Shown: piece by piece, positions 1-9,861 of the stretch
Layout of the letters: the number at the start of each line of letters is the position of its first letter
Position numbering within the stretch: the stretch's first letter is position 1
NCBI GenBank assembly: GCA_006538405.1
Contig: BJKQ01000016.1
Location: forward strand, 124,001 to 188,000
Direction: 5' to 3'
DNA from: Hansfordia pulvinata
Taxonomy: Eukaryota; Ascomycota; Sordariomycetes; Xylariales
Length of the DNA stretch: 64,000 nucleotides
The notes under the pieces: model-generated
What the model saw: only the letters and a program-made list of their open reading frames with translations
Told to the model about the DNA's origin: nothing
Database searches by the model: none
Program-made: the position numbers and the translations under genes

Positions 1-2726
1 ACGCCCGCGTCGGACTACTACTACCTGCAAGGCGAGGCAAGGCAAGGCAGCCCGTGTCGTTGGCGACGACAAGGTCAGACAGGCAGGCTGGAGCGGCGAC
101 GGGTTGTCCAAGACAAGATGCGCGAACCATGACGACGAACCCTTGGCCGTTTGTTGGTCTCTGTGTTCTCCGGGGCAGCGGGCGGGCGGGCGTCTGCGCG
201 GCGGGCGTCTGCGCGGCGGTCCGGGTGATGTCAGCGAGCCGTCTCGTGTTGAGTGGGTGTATGGGCAGATGTCTCAGTTGGACAGGGCTGAGGGAGGGGA
301 GAGAGGGAGAGAGGGAGAAAGGGAGAGGCGAGACACGATGCCTCTCCCTACCGTGGGCCGAGTCACCGTGACGAGCACACAGGTTGGAGTGGCAAGAAGA
401 AGAAGCCGCACTTGACTTGATCTCTATTCGTAGGGTTGGAGCATCTAGCTGAGCCGTTGACGAGTGCTGGCTGGCCGCCTGTCTCAACAACCGCCTTCGG
501 CCCAGCCTCCGTGGTGAACGTGCACGGCTGTCGTGCCCCCGCCTCTCCCTTGCTCCGGGGAAGGCGATGCGCGTCTGTGGCCCCAGGGGTCGATCGTCTG
601 TACCGCGGAATCGTATGTATCATGTTGGACGTCTGCGACAGATGTGTTGCATTTCCCTTTTGAATAAATAGACACAGGCGCCCAGGCTCGTCCGGCTGTG
701 TGGCGGGGACAATCCCTCTTGTTCGTGTGACCGTGCTTACTCGTACACCCCCCAGTAACTGGCGACGCCACGGCCGACGGTATCGAAGACAGGAAGAGAC
801 GACTGCGACGACCGGGCCAGAATCGCCAACGTGTCATAAGGAACAGCATCAGCCACTCTCGCCACACATCGCTCTCTTCTGTGCCACTGCCCCGGCTGCT
901 GCTGATCGGACTGGCTCTCGTCGGCGGCTTGCCCATGAGCGAGCGAGCGAGTGAGTGAGTGAGGTGAGTGCGCAGTGGCAACGCAGCCCTTTGGGTCCCC
1001 CAGGATCCCGGCCTCACAGAAATAGCGTCGCCCACCCGCCACCTCGACGCCCGATCGCCACCCGCCCTCGGCCCTGTCCAAGCCCCTCCTCCCTGGATAA
1101 AGGGCGTGCTTTGCCCTCTTCTTTCCGGGTCTGCCTGTCAAGGAGAGTGATGAGAGAGACAGAGAGACACACACACACAAGAGAGGGAGCGAGCAGAGCA
1201 GAGCATACCTCCTACACACGCGCGCGCGCGCGCACACTCACACAAACACACAAAACACGCGGCACCGACACCGACACCGACGCCGACTCTGGCACTACGA
1301 GCGAGCACACCGATCCCCATCGCTCGCCGACCGCCCAGCCTCTCGCCGAGCGCTGCAGCCCACACGCGAAGAAGACTCGATTTATTATTATCATTCCCAC
1401 AAACAAGAAGAAGAAGAATAAGCGCCCGACGAGTACGAGTAGACGATTCCCTGTCCCTGGCCCGCAGCAAGCTAGGTTATTAGGGCCGTTCGCGACCGCA
1501 GAAGTGGGGGAGCGAGCCTTGGGAGTGCACCGGTGGCAGGCAGTCTGCTCCATCTGCCAAACCAACAAGCAAGATAAGAAGACCCAAAAAGCCCGATCGA
1601 CAAGCGCAAGCGGGAAGCGTCACCAGAGCGAGCGATCCGGGCAGAGCCAATCTTACAATTTCATCCCGGGCCAGATACCCAAGGGACGAGGAAAAGAAGA
1701 AGGGCGAGGGAAAGAAAGAAGAAAAAAAAAAGAAGACAAGAAAAACTCAGTAGAACGAAGAGGGAATTCGCAAGACGCGACAATATCTACCTAATAAGAA
1801 AACAGGGCAGAGACCACGAGATCGACGCAAAGCCGACCCGCCTCCCTCATTCTCTTGCCAGCCCAGGAAAGAAAAGCAGACTCGCGCCAACGAAGTGTTC
1901 GTACGAGCGTGCCGCGCCGTACGTTACCGCCCACCAGACCAGCACGCACGCCACCAACAGAGAGAGCATTGACGCCGAGCCGGATCGGTGTGGACGGGCA
2001 CTCCGCATTCCGCGATCCCACCCACCGCATACCGCATTTTGTCTCTGCCGCCACAGCAGACAAACGTCTTGCATCTCGCTCGCTCTAGACGTCCAAGGGG
2101 GCCAGGCGGGACCGGACGTTGGAGAGAGAAAAGAAGAACAAAGAGACACAGAGAGAGAGAGGGTGTGTTTGTGTTTGTGTGTGTGTGCGGAAACGAGGCG
2201 CTCCAAACGGGCCTCCGTCCTCCATTCACCGCCGCCGCCGCCAACGCCAACCAGCCCCTCCGAAGCATCAACGGCCGCCAACGGTGTGGAAAACCCACCC
2301 CCACCAGTGCAGGTGTGCTGCATGCGAATACTCATCCGAGTAGGCGGACATCATAGCGTGGGCCCGCCGCCCTCTTCTTTTCGTATACCTGGTACAAATA
2401 TACGCCCACCGGCCTCGCTGCGATTTCTTCGGCTGCTTTTCCTTCCCTCTGTTTTCCCGAGTTCGTCGCCGTCGTTGTCGTCGTCGACGCCTGGGCTCAG
2501 CTGCGGAGACCAGGGACTACATCAAGACAGACACAGGACCGGACGCATTGAAGAGAAAGAGAAAAAGAAAAACGTCACCACTTTTACGAACTACGCTCGA
2601 CACGCGAAACACCAGAGGACTGTCAACGGGACAACGTCAGAAGAGGAAGGAGGAGGAGAGAAGATATCGAAAGGAAGAGCGAGCGGATAGGACCCAGAGC
2701 AAAAGGGAAAAAGGACAAAGCAGAAA
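1..2726. other. Non-coding leader/intergenic region, low complexity
   Basis: No reading frame here has convincing protein character. The stretch is rich in GA, CA and TG simple sequence (for example GAGCGAGTGAGTGAG around 940-963, CACACA around 1168, GTGTGT around 2163-2187). It looks like promoter plus a long purine- and CA-rich 5' leader of the small gene that starts at 2727. TACTCGTA/TACGAGTA octamers lie at 738 and 1434. Confidence 0.5.
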
Positions 2727-2996
2727 ATGGATCTCCTCGCAGCCGACCAGCTCCTCGTGCCGCTGGGCTTCATCGCCAAGGGCTGGCGCGACGCCGCCGT
2801 CCTCGACAGCATCTGGATCGGCCTGCTGGGCCTCGAGGCCGTCATGGTCGCCGGCTGCGTCGTCGTCAAGCTGCGCGGCGCCCTCGGCGGCAGCGCCGGC
2901 AGCAGCAGCAGCAGCGACTACCACCGGCACCAGTACAGCACCCCGTCGCCTTCGTCGTCCGCCGCCAGGATGACCGGCGATCAAGTCCGGGCTTGA
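2727..2996 (+). CDS. Small putative membrane protein (89 aa)
   Basis: This single-exon frame encodes 89 residues and has the C/G-ending codon preference of the real genes in this window. The ATG at 2727 sits in a good context (GCAGAAAATGG). Residues about 25-48 form one hydrophobic stretch (SIWIGLLGLEAVMVAGCVVV) that could span a membrane. A Ser/Gly/Tyr-rich low-complexity tail follows (residues 53-80). There is no N-terminal signal peptide of classical form. I do not recognise the family. The gene is preceded by more than 1.5 kb of GA/CA-rich leader and followed almost directly by a CA microsatellite. The main alternative is that it is a chance frame, but the codon use and the coherent membrane segment argue for a gene. 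Confidence 0.5.
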   Translation: MDLLAADQLLVPLGFIAKGWRDAAVLDSIWIGLLGLEAVMVAGCVVVKLRGALGGSAGSSSSSDYHRHQYSTPSPSSSAARMTGDQVRA

Positions 2997-3011
2997 AGCG
3001 GATATCACGAG

Positions 3012-3012
<1 letters not shown>

Positions 3013-3071
<59 letters not shown>
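3013..3071. repeat. (CA)n microsatellite
   Basis: An uninterrupted CA dinucleotide array of about 29 units starts 17 bases after the stop codon of the small gene at 2727-2996. It probably lies in that gene's 3' UTR. Confidence 0.95.
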
Positions 3072-3074
<3 letters not shown>

Positions 3075-3862
3075 GCACGCACGCACGCAAAGGTTGGCAT
3101 CGCCGGTTACCCTTCTGCACAATTAAGGCATCTTTTTCTGCCTCTCGCATCGCATCGACATCATATACCATCGCATCGCATCGGTTCAGCATTTAGGCGT
3201 CTGGGGATTCGGGGCATACCATTTACTTTTTTTCCTGTCCGCCGCCCCTCGTTTTGGCATATGGGAAGCGGGTCGTTGCTCATTTCGGCGGTGCTCTTTG
3301 TTTCCTTTCCTTTTCTCCCTCCCCTCGTACGGATATTCGTAACGAGTACTGCAATGTATTTTCACCTTTACTACGATTACTTACGTAGGAGTTTGGAGAG
3401 CTGGGTGGGCGTTCATTTACCCGGGGTGTCAACGGCCGCATCGTCCTCGGCGCAGGGCAAGGCGGGCCTCGGTGTCTTCTTTTTTCTTCCCCACGGGCCT
3501 GGGCACTGGCCAGCAAGATCGGCCTTCATTGCGCACTCTGTCAGGGATATCCGCTCCAAACCGTCGTACTACTTTCTATGAATACAATCATGATTGAGGA
3601 TAGAAACCACACCAGTCGAATTTTGCAACCTAGTCTGCGATGGGTGAACAGAATTCAACGTACTCGTACATCAAGATTGCCCGCCTAAATCTTGGCTGCC
3701 GCGCTGTGTCGGTCGACATCCCAGGCGTCGAATTGACCAGTGTAAATCGCGGCGGAAATCAGCGACTCAAATGCGCAATATATCTGCTGATGCCAAAGAA
3801 AAAAAGAGGGTCGGCGCTGCAACCAGGGACCCATGGCATACGGCGTTTTGGAGTGCAATAGC

Positions 3863-3867
3863 AAAAA
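3863..3867 (-). terminator. RNA polymerase III T5 terminator of tRNA-Ala
   Basis: On the minus strand a run of five T residues begins four bases after the 3' end of the tRNA gene. This is the usual Pol III termination signal. Confidence 0.75.
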
Positions 3868-3871
3868 GAAA

Positions 3872-3967
3872 TGGACGCTGTGGGAATTGAACCCACGACC
3901 TTTCACAGGCTCATCTCAGCTGTACTGGAGATGCGAAGCGAAAATCATACCCCTAGACCAAGCGCCC
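3872..3967 (-). tRNA. tRNA-Ala (anticodon CGC), with intron
   Basis: The minus strand folds as a tRNA of 72 nt once an intron of about 24 nt is removed. The acceptor stem GGGCGCT pairs with AGCGTCC and contains G3:U70, the alanine identity pair, followed by discriminator A73. The T arm GTGGG-TTCAATT-CCCAC is perfect. The anticodon stem TTCGC pairs with GTGAA through one G-U pair. The loop TT-CGC-A gives anticodon CGC, reading GCG codons. The intron lies directly after position 37, the canonical place, and spans about 3902-3925. A T5 terminator follows. An alternative pairing would read TCG (Arg), but G3:U70 with A73 and the cleaner loop favour Ala. Confidence 0.88.
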
Positions 3968-5497
3968 GATGTCTTATAATTGAAGTGCGCCTATTGCAGT
4001 TAGTATACACGCGTGCTAGGCAGCGGAAGTTTGCGGATAGGCAGGTCCAGCACACCTTACTTGCAATGCTGCATGTGTGAGCTGATCTTGGAAACACGCT
4101 TCAAGCCTTGCAATAGCAGATATTACAACCCCTCTCTCCCTGTTTCTCGAATCTTCCGGCGCCCCTGTACTGACAGTCTACCACACGCCAGACCAATGTC
4201 ACTTGACAAGTTGCACCCGATGCAGCGGGAGTCGGGTTCAGGCCTGCACCAACACGCCAGCCAACCAACATCAACGGCCGGTTCAAAACATTATCGCTGC
4301 CTTGTTGATGATTTCCTCCCTGCTCCCTCTAGAGATCGACCGCTGGACTGTAGGACCATGGCATTCCCAGTGTCATTGCCAAGTAGCCATCCTCGCCTCT
4401 CGCGGACAAGAAAGGTGGGAATGACTGAGACGAGACAGGGTGACGTTATCTTTTGGCAAACAACACGCTCTCTTTTCTCAATCCCTCCCTCGCATGAATT
4501 ACTGGGGCCGTTCTCGAGTTTCGCCGTCACATATAGGCCCACGGCGAGCCAGGACCCCAAAACAGAGGGTCATCTGTCATCCGCCATGCTATAAAGTATG
4601 CGACCTGCAGTGCGCGGCATGATCCAGAGCAATCACATCGCAGGGCAAGGAAGAGACGCAATCCAGCCGGGGTCAATCCCACTGCAGCTTCCACAAACAT
4701 AGAGCTTGAGCAAGCAAGGAGAACCCACCCCGGAACCCGTCTCCCGGCGAAACAGATCCTGGAACGGCGTCGGTTAGCCGCTCGCCAGCTGCTACCCTTG
4801 CCGTTTCCCACACCAGGCATTCCCTCCCTATCATGCGAGGGTGGTAGGTATCCGACGTTGATTGCCTGTGTGACTTTTGACGTTGGTGGGGCTTGCCACC
4901 CCCGCTGAGCCCTGTCAAGGTTGACGCACGCAACCCCCGTCGTGTTTGCAAACCGGCTACTTTAGTACACTCGATCGGTGGGATTGCATTACTGGACAGA
5001 GGTGACTGGCTGATGTGCGGGCCCTGTGGCCGGACCAAGCGCTGGAGGGAGAGGTCGTTGAGCAATGACCTGACCTTTGAGCTCGGGTTTGGCCGCGCAA
5101 CCATGCGTCGAGATTGTCCATGTTTGTTCACGTCCAGGACCCGTGGCCGGCTGCCCTCTTTCCGCTTTCATCTTCTCACTTTCTGGACTCGGATGCTGCA
5201 TAGACATTTGGATGTTCTGGAACAGGGCTTGGGGTTTTTATAAGTAGACCATCCTGTCTCATCTCCGTGCTCTAGGTCTGTGAGCTGACTTTCTACCTCA
5301 ACTACTCATCGTTGCTGTAAACACTTCATCGCATCTCTCGAAAGTCAACAGCTACTTGAAGAGAGAGAGAAAGGCGTCATTCTGTCCGAACCTGCAGGCA
5401 AAAAGGAGCCTTTGCATTCCTGCATCTCTTGCTCGGCCTTGTCCGTTGCCCTGATTCTCTCTTTTCCGCCCGGCTAGCACAACGCGAGATTGCAGCG
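3968..5497. other. Intergenic region, no gene supported
   Basis: Several open frames occur here but none has protein-like composition or an intact start-to-stop structure that I trust. The last 260 bases contain a TATA-like box and a pyrimidine-rich leader belonging to the gene at 5498. Confidence 0.5.
5239..5244 (+). promoter_or_regulatory. Candidate TATA box of the 5498 gene
   Basis: TATAAG preceded by a T run lies about 255 bases upstream of the ATG at 5498, with C/T-rich sequence after it. Assignment is by position and sequence only. Confidence 0.35.
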
Positions 5498-6159
5498 ATG
5501 GACGTGCCAATTCTCTGTCTACCACACGACGATGAATACCCAACACAGGAGGTGCTGTCACGGCTGCACAACGCCCAGGACCCGCGAAAGTTACCGCCAG
5601 AATCGTGGCGAGAGCGTATTTTACTTTTGTTGCCTCGTTACCCTTGGGACGAAATTGTCAAGAGAAGTAGGGCTCTACCTACGCCTCCCTCAAATGCGCC
5701 CACGGCCTGCGCAGGAAGCGTTCCCGGCGCGGAGTAGGTTTGCCCCTGTCTCCCCTCCGTTGAGATGTCATCTTCATACCGTTCAGAGGTCTGCAATTTT
5801 GACCTGAACACATGCCGCCGTACTGACCCTTCACTCATTCGCCGAACCGAACCAGTGACCCCCAGGCGAACACAGCCACTCAAGCAGGAGGCGACGACAG
5901 CACCCCCAACCCCGACGGCGAGACAGGCGCGGGCGCCAAAGCAAGAGGCGACGACAACGCGTACTGCAATCACGGCACGCAGGACCCGGAGGAACGCGCT
6001 TTGAAGGAAAAGCAGTGGCGAGCTGGATATGATTCCAGTTCCGCCGGCAACATTGAGGCTGGGGATTACGCTGGAAAAAATGTGGCCGAGCGCCAAAGAG
6101 ACATCGAAAACTGGGAAAATGACTGCGACCCAGATTCTTTGTATACAAGCCGGGGATAG
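5498..6159 (+). CDS. Unrecognised acidic protein, two exons (about 179 aa)
   Basis: Two frames with protein-like composition join through one intron. Exon 1 is 5498-5733 and exon 2 is 5856-6159. The intron 5734-5855 starts GTAGGT, has CTGAC at 5823-5827 and ends CAG; its phase joins the two frames exactly. The N-terminal part is ordered-looking (MDVPILCLPHDDEYPT, then RERILLLLPRYPWDEIVKRSR). The middle is Pro/Gly/Asp-rich. The C-terminal 60 residues are hydrophilic and acidic (EERALKEKQWRAGYDS, ERQRDIENWENDCDPDS). There is no signal peptide or membrane span. I do not recognise the family. It is convergent with the MFS gene at 6401-7867, 241 bases away. The intron is inferred, not proven; the alternative is two chance frames. 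Confidence 0.5.
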
Positions 6160-6400
6160 GAGGTGCTATCTCGCTTGATCTGAATTCTTCAACAAGTTGG
6201 CCGCAAATAATTAACCGCTATGACCTCTATCAATGTGGCTGTATGTAAAATCGAGGGGCGCGACGGCTTTCTATCCAAATTGCAATGCTGTATATCAATG
6301 GAAATGCTAAACTAACGCGCCCAAACGCCGAGCCTGGTTTTGGGAACGTGAAACAAGTACGCCAAGCAGTAGCAAGGGCATACTGTCACTTGGTGTCCCG

Positions 6401-7867
6401 TCAATGGGTATCCGAGTTTCTGCGAGTCTGCTGCTCCTCGTCCAGGTCATCTCCAGAGACTGCCTGATAGCCTTGACGACTACGGCCACTGGGCAGTCGC
6501 GGGAAGGCGAGCCAAACCAGCAAGGTAATGATAAGCTGGCCGGCGATGATGATCTGAAAAACGCGAATGCCAAGTACCTGTACGAGAGCGCCCAGTGCAA
6601 AAGGCAGCGAAGCACCGCCAACCTGGCCAGTGGCGATCACAAAGGACACTGCCGAAACATGCAAGTGGCGGGGCAGCAGCTTGGTCAAAAGCACAATGCC
6701 CGAGGGAAACAGAGGCCCCAGGAAAATACCGAGTAGCGCCACAAGGCCAGCGGACACGACTGCAGGCAGGCCGTCCGCCAAAGAGAAAAAGCCCTGGCAT
6801 ACGATAGCGGCTCCGAAATATCCGATGACGGCAGGGCGGACGCCAACGCGGTCTGAGATCAGACCTAGCGACATGCGGCCCACCATCATACCGACGAAAA
6901 AGGCCGTGGCACACAGACTGGCCAAGTAGTCGCTGGCATTCCGGGCGCGCAGCATGTAAGTGACGATCCAGCCCGAGATGGATTGCTCGATGCCCACGTA
7001 CGCCAGGAAAAAGAGGGCACATATCCAAGTAACGCGGTAGGAGAAAATGGACGACGACGATGAGTACCAGCGGGACTGTATCGAGCCATCATCACTCTCG
7101 CCTTCTGCTTCGTCCGCCTCTGCCGAGGCCGACTCTTTACTCTGGCGATAGCGCTCGCCGTCGTCGTACTGGAAGGCGACGAACAAAGCAGTCATCTCAA
7201 GTACAGCGGCGACGAAGAGGACGTAGTACCAGGTATACCAGGGGTTTCCGGCTTGTATGATGGTGCCGGCCAGGAAGGGACCGAGACCAGCGCCAACAGC
7301 CCAGCAGCCGTGGATCAGGCCCTGGACCGCGTTGGCATTCCCGGGAAGAGAGCCGGACCAGGCGGACAAGGAGCCGTCGAGTAAGCCGCCGCCGAGGGAG
7401 CCTATGGCCATACCGGCGAGAAAGAGAGGAAAGGGTGGATGCAGGGCGGCAAGCAGAGCGAAGAAGAACTGGCAGGCCGGGGCAAAGATGGCAACGCCGC
7501 GCTGGCCGAAAGAGTGGTGAAGGGGCCCGTTGAGATTGAGGGCGACGACGTAGCCGACGGGCTGGGCGATGAAGATGAAGGAGACGTGCAAGTCGGTCAG
7601 GGCATAGTAGCGTTCGAGGTGGGGGACCATGACGCCCGTGGTCGACACAATGAGGCCGAGAGTGACAAAGGCGCACATGGCAGCGGCCAGCTTCACGGGG
7701 AGGGCCATGTCGGGGCGTCCATTCGCGGAGGTCTTCCAGAGTCGGTGATAGAGTTGGCGATGGACATCCGGAGATGTTACTGGTGTTGAGCCTGGTGCCG
7801 ACGAGGAGAGGAGGGGATCGGTTTCGGCAGGCTGGCCATGGGGCCGCTGGCTGGACGTGTCGGTCAT
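6401..7867 (-). CDS. MFS transporter (488 aa, single exon)
   Basis: A complete major facilitator superfamily permease with about 12 hydrophobic segments. The N-terminal 55 residues are cytosolic and polar. Membrane segments begin near residue 58 (LAAAMCAFVTLGLIVSTTGV). The loop GPLHHSFGQRGV is the loop 2-3 region of the first half, and its second-half counterpart is GRMSLGLISDRVGVRP (around residue 330), which carries the family G-R-x-x-x-G-x-x-x-D-R pattern. The acidic, Ser-rich central loop (about 235-270) separates the two six-helix halves, and the C-terminal tail is charged. The overall pattern resembles fungal BSC6/FHS-like members, whose substrates are mostly undefined; I make no substrate claim. 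The ATG at 7867 is the only sensible start. The nearest neighbour on the same strand is an NmrA-like gene 971 bases upstream. Confidence 0.9.
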   Translation of the reverse strand: MTDTSSQRPHGQPAETDPLLSSSAPGSTPVTSPDVHRQLYHRLWKTSANGRPDMALPVKLAAAMCAFVTLGLIVSTTGVMVPHLERYYALTDLHVSFIFIAQPVGYVVALNLNGPLHHSFGQRGVAIFAPACQFFFALLAALHPPFPLFLAGMAIGSLGGGLLDGSLSAWSGSLPGNANAVQGLIHGCWAVGAGLGPFLAGTIIQAGNPWYTWYYVLFVAAVLEMTALFVAFQYDDGERYRQSKESASAEADEAEGESDDGSIQSRWYSSSSSIFSYRVTWICALFFLAYVGIEQSISGWIVTYMLRARNASDYLASLCATAFFVGMMVGRMSLGLISDRVGVRPAVIGYFGAAIVCQGFFSLADGLPAVVSAGLVALLGIFLGPLFPSGIVLLTKLLPRHLHVSAVSFVIATGQVGGASLPFALGALVQVLGIRVFQIIIAGQLIITLLVWLAFPRLPSGRSRQGYQAVSGDDLDEEQQTRRNSDTH

Positions 7868-8838
7868 TGTCGCGGCCTGTGCCGTGGCCAGGGCAGGCAG
7901 CGGGGGCTATGCGTGCTGATTTGGAATGCGCAGCCGTAGTGGCCCGGTGGTGGGTGGGCAGAGATGGGATTGGATTGGATTGGGCTCTATCGGCGGGCTA
8001 GCTGTGCAGCCATGTCGTGCTGGCGGTGGTGACCCGTGGGGTGACGTGTGGGCGGCAAGAGACAGCCCGGGGTGAAGGTTGGAGCCGGCGGGCGAGTTTA
8101 ATAGAGGCCGAGTAAGCAGCGGTGGAGGGAGGACGGCAGGGCGGTGCTGCGGCCGTCGGCTGACTGGTTGAGGTGGTGTTTTGGTGGTGTACCCGCACCC
8201 AGTTCCAGTAGGGCGGGTGTTGGCGTTGGAGCCTCCATCGTCTACTTGTACGGCGCCTGACGTGCGTATCCGTTATCGGCCAGGTGGCCCGTGCCCCCAT
8301 GACGTCGCACCGCATCGTGAACCCGTGCCTGCCTCATTGGCCGGCAGCGTTGACATTAATACGAGTACAATGCTGCTTTCGCCGTGGAAGGAGCGGCCGT
8401 GGCTGGATGGGGCCATACGGTACGAGTACACGTGACGTGTCTGAGCCAGATGCACAGTCTCACCCTTCTCCAACGCCAATACTCGAATGCCACCCGCAAT
8501 GTTGGTATGGATGATCTTTTCAATCCACACGAGTAAGTCCGTTGCTGCCTCGGAACGTGTCCGTCGTTCGAAATAGGGTCGGCCAATGCTCTTCCCAAGC
8601 GCTTACCGCGAGTCGCCGACCCTTCTTGCCTTGTTCGACAAGCCACGCTGGCAGAAATGCACCAACAGCTCCCGAGCGAGTCATCAAGCGTGACTTCAAC
8701 GCCGCGAATCACCACTCCTACAATTGCCAAGATGGGTCCGGCTCAGCTAGGATAGAACGTCATTGCGATGCTGACATGGACTTTTATTATGATACCGAAT
8801 CCTCACGGTGAGCGGGCGGCTTCTGCCTCACAGCCGCC
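7868..8838. other. Intergenic, promoter side of the MFS gene
   Basis: No gene seen. Two TACGAGTA octamers lie 60 bases apart (8360 and 8421). Confidence 0.5.
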
Positions 8839-9861
8839 TCATGCCGGTAGCGACCGCAGCAGTGCCTCTTTATGCTTCACCAAGTACTCCTCAAGCGTCG
8901 TGAGCGGGATGCCAAACTCATACTCGATGGCCACCTCGGTCGTGATGTCGACGCGGCTTGCCCACTGCTGAATTGCCCGCAGAGAGGGCGCTCGCTGCTG
9001 CTTCTGCCGCGCTGCCGGCGTCTCGTCGACGCCGCGCCAACGTCGCGATTTCACAGTCCGACCGCTGACACGCGATACAATCTCTGCCGCCTCTTCCGCC
9101 GTCACGTTGTCGCCGGCCAATTCAAGTTCCTTCCCGCAGAACACTACAGGGTCCATCAGAGCCGCTGCCGCCCACCGCCCTATGTCGTCCTCGTCCACGT
9201 GTGGCACCCGCCGGCCAGGTTCCAGCCAGTGCACCAGCTCAGCGGCTCCTGTCTCTGCTGCCCATTCCCGCGCAACCAGGTAATGCGAGTTTCCCCAGCC
9301 AGGGCGGAGGATTGTGTGGTTTGTGCCTTTGCCGCTGTCGCGGCCACAGCAGGGAAAGATCTCCCGCACTGCCGCCTCGATTCCTGCCTTGCCTTCCAAA
9401 TACGACCGCAGGCTCGGGTCCAGATCTGTGTCGGGCAAATCCGCCCACTTGTCGCGATCCCCTGCCCACGCGGTGGTGCACACGACAGCCGTCGTGGTGC
9501 CGGCGGCTCGGCATGCTGCCAGGGTCGCCCAGGCATGCTGCACCTCCTGTCGACTCTCGAGGTCTCCTTGTTCGTGTTCCGGTTTGTGCTTCCCGTCCGT
9601 GTCCCCTCCGATAGCTCCCGGTGTTGGTTGTTGTGTAACGAGAAAGATCCCGCGGCAGCCGCTTGCAGCGTGCCCGATAGCATCGGCGTCCTCGACCGAG
9701 CCTCGGACGACCTCAGCGCCGAGCGCCGCCAGGGCCGGCGCCTCCGGATCCGTCTTCGGGTCCTTCACGACTGCCCGTACCTGCGCACCGGCTCGGAGCA
9801 GATGCTCCACGGCTGCACCGCCCGCGAGGCTCGTCGCCTCCGTCACCAGAAACCGGGGCAT
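8839..9861 (-). CDS. NmrA-like NAD(P)-binding-fold protein (340 aa)
   Basis: The protein has the layout of NmrA-like atypical short-chain dehydrogenases. It starts MPRFLVTEATSLAGGAAVEH (first beta strand, glycine loop, helix), then VRAVVKDP (second strand), GAEVVRGSVEDADAI, and GIFLVTQ, followed by a substrate-side half with ILRPGWGNSHYL and an HVDEDDIGRWAA segment typical of this family. Such proteins act as redox-sensing regulators or NAD(P)H-dependent reductases in the cytosol or nucleus. The normal glycine loop G-A-T-G-x-x-G reads E-A-T-S-x-x-G here, so two of the three dinucleotide-contact glycines are replaced. No YxxxK dehydrogenase motif is evident. The ATG at 9861 is chosen because it places the beta strand directly at the N terminus; the open frame continues upstream only through a GTG. 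Confidence 0.85.
   Translation of the reverse strand: MPRFLVTEATSLAGGAAVEHLLRAGAQVRAVVKDPKTDPEAPALAALGAEVVRGSVEDADAIGHAASGCRGIFLVTQQPTPGAIGGDTDGKHKPEHEQGDLESRQEVQHAWATLAACRAAGTTTAVVCTTAWAGDRDKWADLPDTDLDPSLRSYLEGKAGIEAAVREIFPCCGRDSGKGTNHTILRPGWGNSHYLVAREWAAETGAAELVHWLEPGRRVPHVDEDDIGRWAAAALMDPVVFCGKELELAGDNVTAEEAAEIVSRVSGRTVKSRRWRGVDETPAARQKQQRAPSLRAIQQWASRVDITTEVAIEYEFGIPLTTLEEYLVKHKEALLRSLPA

Noticed and set aside
955..1794. 279-aa open frame on the plus strand
   Set aside because: Composition follows CA and GA simple repeats and AAG runs, with no ordered segment; it is best explained as low-complexity leader.
3871..4080. Plus-strand frame with GIEPTTF
   Set aside because: It is a read-through of the antisense strand of the tRNA-Ala gene.
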